Assembly (NCBI RefSeq): GCF_001659605.2
Contig: NC_035172.2
Coordinates: 32,973,342-33,037,341 of the forward strand
Reading direction: 5' to 3'
Origin: Manihot esculenta
Taxonomy: Eukaryota; Streptophyta; Magnoliopsida; Malpighiales; Euphorbiaceae
Length of the DNA: 64,000 nucleotides
Program-made: the position numbers and the translations under genes
Notes under the pieces: model-generated
Told to the model about the DNA's origin: nothing
Database searches by the model: none
Seen by the model: only the letters and a program-made list of their open reading frames with translations
Shown: positions 58,414-64,000 of the stretch, in pieces
Position numbering within the stretch: position 1 is the first letter of the stretch
Layout of the letters: every line of letters begins with the position of its first letter

Positions 58414-61400
58414 ATGACAGCCGGAAAGCTTCAACAACAAGCATCAAAATACATGTGTTCTCTAAAATCTTCCCTCCTCACTCTCGCAATCCTAACATTA
58501 ATCTCCTTCACTTACCTTTCCATCAATTCTCTCCAATCCTCCTCTTCATCGTCCTCCTCCTTTTCTCCTATCGTCTCCAGTTCCGTTTTAAAGCAGCTAC
58601 AGAGAGGGACGGAAAGAGTGACGGAAGAGAAAGGGAACTCATTTGACAATGAGATTCCGGATCTGTACCACCAGCCTCAGATTTTCAAATTGAATTATGA
58701 GGCAATGGAGAGGAACTTCAAGGTTTATATCTATCCCGATGGGGATCCCAACACCTTTTATCAAACACCTAGGAAATTGACTGGCAAGTATGCTAGTGAG
58801 GGTTATTTTTTCCAGAATATCAGAGAAAGTCGCTTCCGGACTGAGGATCCAAATCAGGCTCACCTCTTCTTTATCCCCATCTCCTGCCACAAGATGCGAG
58901 GCAAGGTAAGTGTTTCTAGCTAAAAGTTATCACCATACATGAGGCGTTGGCTTGGCTAATTTTTCGTTTATTAGCTTTTCCTCACTGGAATGGGTAGTTT
59001 GTGGTCGATTGAGATTAGTTACAAGACAATGTATGTAATGTGCTTGGTTAGATGTCAAAGCCAATCAGGTTTTTCATACCTATGAATTAAAAGTTAACTT
59101 AATCAATGATGGGTTACATAGAAATCTTTCCTAGAGTTGTTAAACTGAAATACAGTAGTTTTTCTAGGCATGTAAAGCTGTCTTACTAGCAGAATGCAGA
59201 GGCATCTTATCTTCTTCCTCTTCTTCTTCTTTAAATAATAAAAAGGTAAAAACTTTTCATCCTTTCGAGTATGGACCGTAATAACCTGAACATGGTCATC
59301 TCAAGCTTCATTGTGTTGGCTATTGTTGCGCTTTTCTCCTTGTGTGATGAAAAGTGTATGCAAAATTCTTGAATATTTAGAATGTTTTATCTCATGTGTA
59401 ACTGACATTTTATAAGTTCTTATAAATATAAAAAGGGTTTTATTTAAGCATGCCTATGCTCAAACAATATAATTCTATTCGTTCAAATTGCTGATTGTTT
59501 AATATGGATGATATTTTTATAAGTGTCTGAGGATTTGATTAGGGTTTAAGGGGAAATCCTTTGATTTGAAGGTAAAATGCCTTGGAAATTCACAATGCAG
59601 CAATTATTGCTTGCCCTGTGATTGTTTTTGTTGACAGTTTCATCAATTATGCCTGTCTGGTTTAATCATCCATGTTTTGGCAAATAAGCATCTGCAATAG
59701 CTATTATTCAATGTGAGGCAATCTTTTGCTGATGACGTTATATTTTTTTGCTGCACATTGTCCATGTTATTTAACTTTTGTGTCAATTTATGAATATCTT
59801 GCTACCTGCTCAAATCAAAATGGGCATTAGATAATTGATTAAATTATAAATTCATTCATGAATAGCAATGAAGGTTGCTTTAATGAATTAAGTTCCTACC
59901 TGACCTAGAGCTGGGTTCCTTTCTGTAATAGTGTATGATGCTTCTCTTTTTTATTTGATATACAGGGCACCTCTTATGAGAATATGACCATAATAGTTCA
60001 GAATTATGTGGAGAGCTTAATAGCCAAGTATCCCTATTGGAACAGAACATTGGGTGCAGATCACTTCTTTGTCACTTGTCATGATGTTGGTGTAAGGGCA
60101 ACTGAAGGAGTTCCGCTTCTTGTAAAGAATGCAATACGAGTTGTGTGCTCCCCAAGTTATGATGTAGGATTCATTCCTCACAAAGATGTTGCTCTTCCTC
60201 AAGTACTGCAGCCATTTGCCCTTCCAGCTGGAGGGAATGATGTAGAAAACAGGTGACATAATGAAATATGAACTTGTGAACATTCAGGATAGAGTTTCTG
60301 AAACAGCCGGGCCCGAACTGGCCCAAATAACTTTTGGGCCCACTTTCCACTTGGCCCAAAATGGTTAATCCAAGTTATTTTGTAGTTCTGTGCTAGCTAT
60401 TATATTCAATTTCAATTCCTTATCATCTCCCGATGTGGGACGGATTTGTGCCGCAAATCCGTAAGCAAGCAGGTCACCGTTACACGATTACAATTGCTAA
60501 CCAGACCGAACCCTTGGGTATTGTGGTTCGCTAGTGTCTCGGGCTGCTCCACCTCGTCTCTCACAGGTAGCCCTTTCCTCGCAGGCCCACTAGCTCCGCA
60601 CAATTTGTCTGACCCAGGGTGGATCTGATACCAATTGAAACAGCCGAGCCCGAACTGGCCCAAATAACTTTTGGGCCCACTTTCCACTTGGCCCAAAATG
60701 GTTAACCCAAGTTATTTAGTAGTTCTGTGCTAGCTATTATATTCAATTTCAATTCCTTATCAGCTCCCGATGTGGGACGGATCTGCGCCGCAAATCCGTA
60801 AGCAAGCAGGTCACCGTTACAGTTTCTGTTCAGTTGCATCCTGATTATGTTACCAACTCAAATATGTTTTGTAATATGTGCAATTTAATGTTATCTAAAT
60901 CAGATGTTCGTTGCAATTTAAGAGCTCAGTTTACTCTGGTTGTGTTACAAACCTGGAACCATTCAATAGTTCTTTCAAGTTCCTTACTCCACTCCTTATT
61001 TTATTATCAGCCTTCAATCTCTTTGCTTAGTGTGGCTGGGAAAATATGGCCAAAAGTTTGTTAAAGCAGCATTGCTACCAAAAGGAAATTGGATTAACTG
61101 CTGTTTCACCACCTTTTAATGATGAATGTAATCTCTAGAATCTTCAACACAATTGGTATTAGCATTGACGCTGTTGTGTCTATGGTCATTTCTGGAAAAT
61201 GGTATAGTGTATCCCTTTGATCGAGTTTTTACCTGTTTAGCTGCTGTCAATTGATGTATGATGCATATCTGAAAGGATATTAATGTTTTGAAAAAAAATC
61301 AGTATTTTCTCGAGTTGTTTGCTCAACAAGAAGCATCTTTTGCAGGACAGCACTTGGTTTCTGGGCAGGTCATAGAAACTCCAAAATAAGAGTAATTTTG

Positions 61401-62708
61401 GCACGCATTTGGGAAAATGATACAGAGCTTGATATTTCAAATAACAGAATAAGTAGGGCTACAGGACATCTAGTATATCAAAAGAGATTTTACAGGACTA
61501 AATTCTGCATATGCCCTGGTGGTTCTCAGGTCAATAGTGCTCGCATAGCTGATTCAATCCACTATGGATGTGTACCTGGTAAGTGTTTGCAATCCATTGT
61601 TATTTCTTGAAGATATTCAGAATGGTGTTCATATGCATTTTTTTTTCACTTCTCATATACTCAGATTAATGTTTAAAATCTATGAGCTATGGTTCCCATG
61701 ATTCCCCAATCCGTTTTCAGGAGGGGGACAGAGGACATTTAGTAAGATTAGTTTTTCATTTTCCTTTTCTTTTCTCAGTGCTTACTCATACACACTAGAT
61801 ATTTCAGAGGAGGTTAGGAGCAGGGTGCTTGACCCTTAATAGTGATAGAGGTTCTGGCTTTTTCACCTCCTTGCGAAGTGTTCTGTGAAAGCTCATTCTC
61901 TTTCAACTTTTTAATTATACAGCAACTGAGGATGACTCCTTTTTTTTTCAAAAAAAAAAAAATGTACATGATATTTTGATTACCTCTTTAGTTAGCATGA
62001 AGAGGCGCCCCTTTTATACACATACATCTGTTATACGTATGTTTCTGGACATAAAACAAGAGTCTGGTGCCCTGGTTATTGCCGTAGTACTAGTTTAACA
62101 ATTGTGTATATTGGCACAATCTTTTGGGGGAATGACAAGATTGCAGGCCTTGAGGCTAGAAGCTTGATAGTCATTGATCTGTTGGTATTCTAAATTTTCA
62201 AACGAATTGCATGCTACTGGTCTTTTTGACTTTGGTTTTATCTTAAAATGTGTAATAATAATTTTTTTTACTGCATGTTGTTGCTTCTTTTGCAGTAATA
62301 TTATCCAACTACTATGACCTGCCATTCAATGACATTCTTGATTGGCGAAAATTTTCGGTCATACTTAAGGAACAAGATGTATACCAGCTCAAGCAAGTCC
62401 TCAAGAATATATCTGATGAAGAGTTTGTTACTTTGCATAAAAATTTGGTTGAGGTAGAGATCAAATCATCAAAATTCAAAACTTTGCCCATTTTGTCAAG
62501 CTCGTATATTTTTGTCATGTAGCTAGTTGTCTTGGACTTGGCAACTCCAAATTCCACACCAGCAGCTCACATTACTGATGAAAATTTCTCTGACATATTA
62601 TATCAGGTCCAGAAGCACTTCCAGTGGAATTCACCTCCAATCAAATATGATGCATTTCACATGGTCATGTATGATCTGTGGCTGCGCCACCATGTTATCA
62701 AATACTAA
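58414..62708 (+). CDS. Exostosin-family (GT47) glycosyltransferase
   Basis: Five exons: 58414-58905, 59966-60252, 61346-61578, 62296-62453, 62607-62708; GT..AG introns; 423 codons. Plant GT47 proteins are Golgi type II membrane enzymes that add sugars to wall polysaccharides or glycoproteins. Residues 1-15 are a short cytosolic tail, about 16-39 a membrane anchor (L-L-T-L-A-I-L-T-L-I-S-F), then a Ser-rich stem (about 43-55) and the lumenal exostosin domain (about 100-400). Landmarks: K-V-Y-I-Y-P-D, A-H-L-F-F-I-P, D-H-F-F-V-T-C-H-D, K-D-V-A-L-P, F-W-A-G-H-R, and the donor-side C-P-G-G...G-C-V-P-V box followed by L-P-F-N-D-I-L-D-W. The box reads C-P-G-G-S-Q-V-N-S-A-R-I, where C-P-x-G-x-x-V-x-S-x-R is usual. 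The substrate cannot be inferred. Intron 2 holds a TRIM element. Confidence 0.93.
60299..60821 (-). mobile_element. TRIM miniature retrotransposon in intron 2 of the GT47 gene
   Basis: A complete 523-bp element with 186-bp terminal repeats (60299-60484 and 60636-60821) and the 5-bp target duplication GTTTC (60294-60298 and 60822-60826). The minus-strand primer site TTGGTATCAG abuts the right repeat, which is therefore the 5' one. The repeats read TGTAACGG...GGCTGTTTCA in element orientation and contain CCCACATCGGGAG. By eye they differ at about six positions. The interior (about 150 bp) has no gene, so it depends on enzymes supplied in trans. It sits 46 bases after the exon 2 donor and has not disrupted a splice site. 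Confidence 0.95.
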
Positions 62709-64000
62709 CGGGATAATGGGTATGATTCCTATTGACTTTTGTATACGCTCAAAGGCTGCATGCTAACAACCCAAAACCTGTAAATTATCAGTCTTATACT
62801 TGTTACTCTGTGAAGGGAATCAGAGACAAGTAAGGTCTTTATTTAATTTGTTCTTTCATTCATCTTATGCATCTTTTGTATGTAGATACAATCTGTGATT
62901 CTTGTTCTGATACCAAATTCAATATCTTGTTCCACATAATGGAAGAGGGGGGTGGGGGCAGAGAGCATCAAATATGCAAGTGATATATACCCATGATCAT
63001 ATCATATGAATACTGCCTTCAGTTATTAAAATTGTATAAACCTGCCGTCCCTATGTGGGGAAGGGTTTCCGATTTTAAAAACAAATCTTCCTCATGCCCA
63101 CTCTCCTCTCTCAAATACTTGCTTTGAGAGAGGGAGAAGATACTCGGCTGATGAGCATACATTGATGTTTCTTTTAGGGAATTCTTGTCATTGAGATCGG
63201 ATATTCATATTGGTATTATATCTAGCTCAACTTTGAGAAGTTGGGAATCTTTGCATAGGTAGACATTTGGGCTCCTTAGTAGTTACATAGGTGAATAATC
63301 TTTTTTGTGATGAATATGAGAATATGGGTTGAAATGGAAGAAGAACAAGAGAATTTAAAGTGTTTGAGAATAGAAAATGGATTGAATTTGCGTTAAAGAT
63401 GAAGAACACATGAAATAAAGGTCTGGAAATTAAAGGACTGGACTTGAAGAGAAAATAGAAGCTGGAAATTAAAGACGGTACATGACCTGAAAGTAAAAAG
63501 AAAATGAAGGAAAATAAAGGATAGAGAAGATAAACGTAGATTTTGGTTTTGGTGTGTTTGGAGACCTTTTCTTCTTTATCACATGGGCTATGTATAGGTA
63601 TCCACATGCTTTGTTCTCAAATCGGATGAGTTTATCATTCGAGTTCTTGGATTAAACCTTAATTGTTTATTGCATGATCCAACTAAGGTGGCATTTGAAT
63701 AATTGGTATTGCAGGATCCACCACCACTGCCATTATCCACTACCATTAATCACCTCCGACTCATCCTCACCTATATCATTTTCTTATTATTCCCACTATA
63801 AATCAATCAAATATTAAAATAAAATTCTCAATATTTTATATTTTTATTTGTTATCTAACAAAAAATATGAAATGACATTAATTGCATTACATATATAAAA
63901 ATATTCATTCTACTACTTGATTAAATGTATTGTATTATATAATATTATATGTTTTTATCCAACCTGCATCTGCATGGTCTGAATTAATAATTGCATCGCG
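62709..64000. other. 3' flank of the GT47 gene and spacer
   Basis: Probable 3' untranslated region, then non-coding DNA. Purine-rich stretch at about 63300-63540 and a CCACCACCACTGCC patch near 63718. No gene recognised before the window ends. Confidence 0.55.

Noticed and set aside
58266..58646. Open frame starting upstream of and overlapping GT47 exon 1 in another frame
   Set aside because: Its Ala-Thr run only reflects the CCACCG microsatellite, and downstream it shadows exon 1. No family recognised.

Overview
The window is nuclear DNA from a flowering plant, almost certainly a eudicot. Evidence: spliced protein genes with GT..AG introns, AT-rich introns and spacers, CT-rich leaders, and several plant retrotransposon lineages. 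The protein genes look rosid-like and could be Euphorbiaceae, but that is only an impression. No bacterial, organellar or viral genome is present.

Layout. (1) 1-21816 is a nest of Ty3/gypsy chromovirus-type (Tekay/Del-like) elements. Element A (+ strand, 5' end outside the window) has decayed pol and a 3' LTR from 2787 to 21816. That LTR is split by two later insertions side by side on the minus strand. Element B (4769-11916, TSD CTTTC) is a deletion derivative keeping only a gag remnant. Element C (11926-21521, TSD CTATC) is nearly intact, with gag and pol in one frame separated by a single TAG. (2) 21817-24750 holds a 72-bp tandem array, into which A inserted, then degenerate repeat-rich DNA. 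(3) 24750-26450 is AT-rich, with a 90-bp tandem repeat and a fold-back MITE. (4) 26819-29052 is a five-exon CAD/mannitol-dehydrogenase-type alcohol dehydrogenase gene. (5) 31013-36915 is a decayed Tat-type Ty3/gypsy element with gag fragments, an internal minisatellite and an antisense ORF remnant. (6) 42000-48261 is a decayed Ty1/copia element with both LTRs. (7) 51441-52469 is an intronless Dof transcription factor gene resembling DOF5.7. (8) 58414-62708 is a five-exon exostosin-type (GT47) glycosyltransferase gene with a TRIM miniature retrotransposon in intron 2. Two older relatives of that TRIM lie at 49867-50320 and 55925-56695.

The three host genes have unrelated roles (alcohol oxidation/aldehyde reduction, transcription control, Golgi glycan synthesis) and are not a visible cluster. 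The least expected signal is in the LTRs of elements A, B and C. Although diverged in sequence, they share a layout: a promoter-side cluster of GGCCGCCGAA palindromes, a TATA-like site in A and B, two donor/acceptor splice-site pairs around a 69-89 bp middle exon, a second palindrome cluster in putative intron 1, and a family-specific hairpin minisatellite in putative intron 2. This suggests a spliced LTR leader, which RNA data could test.
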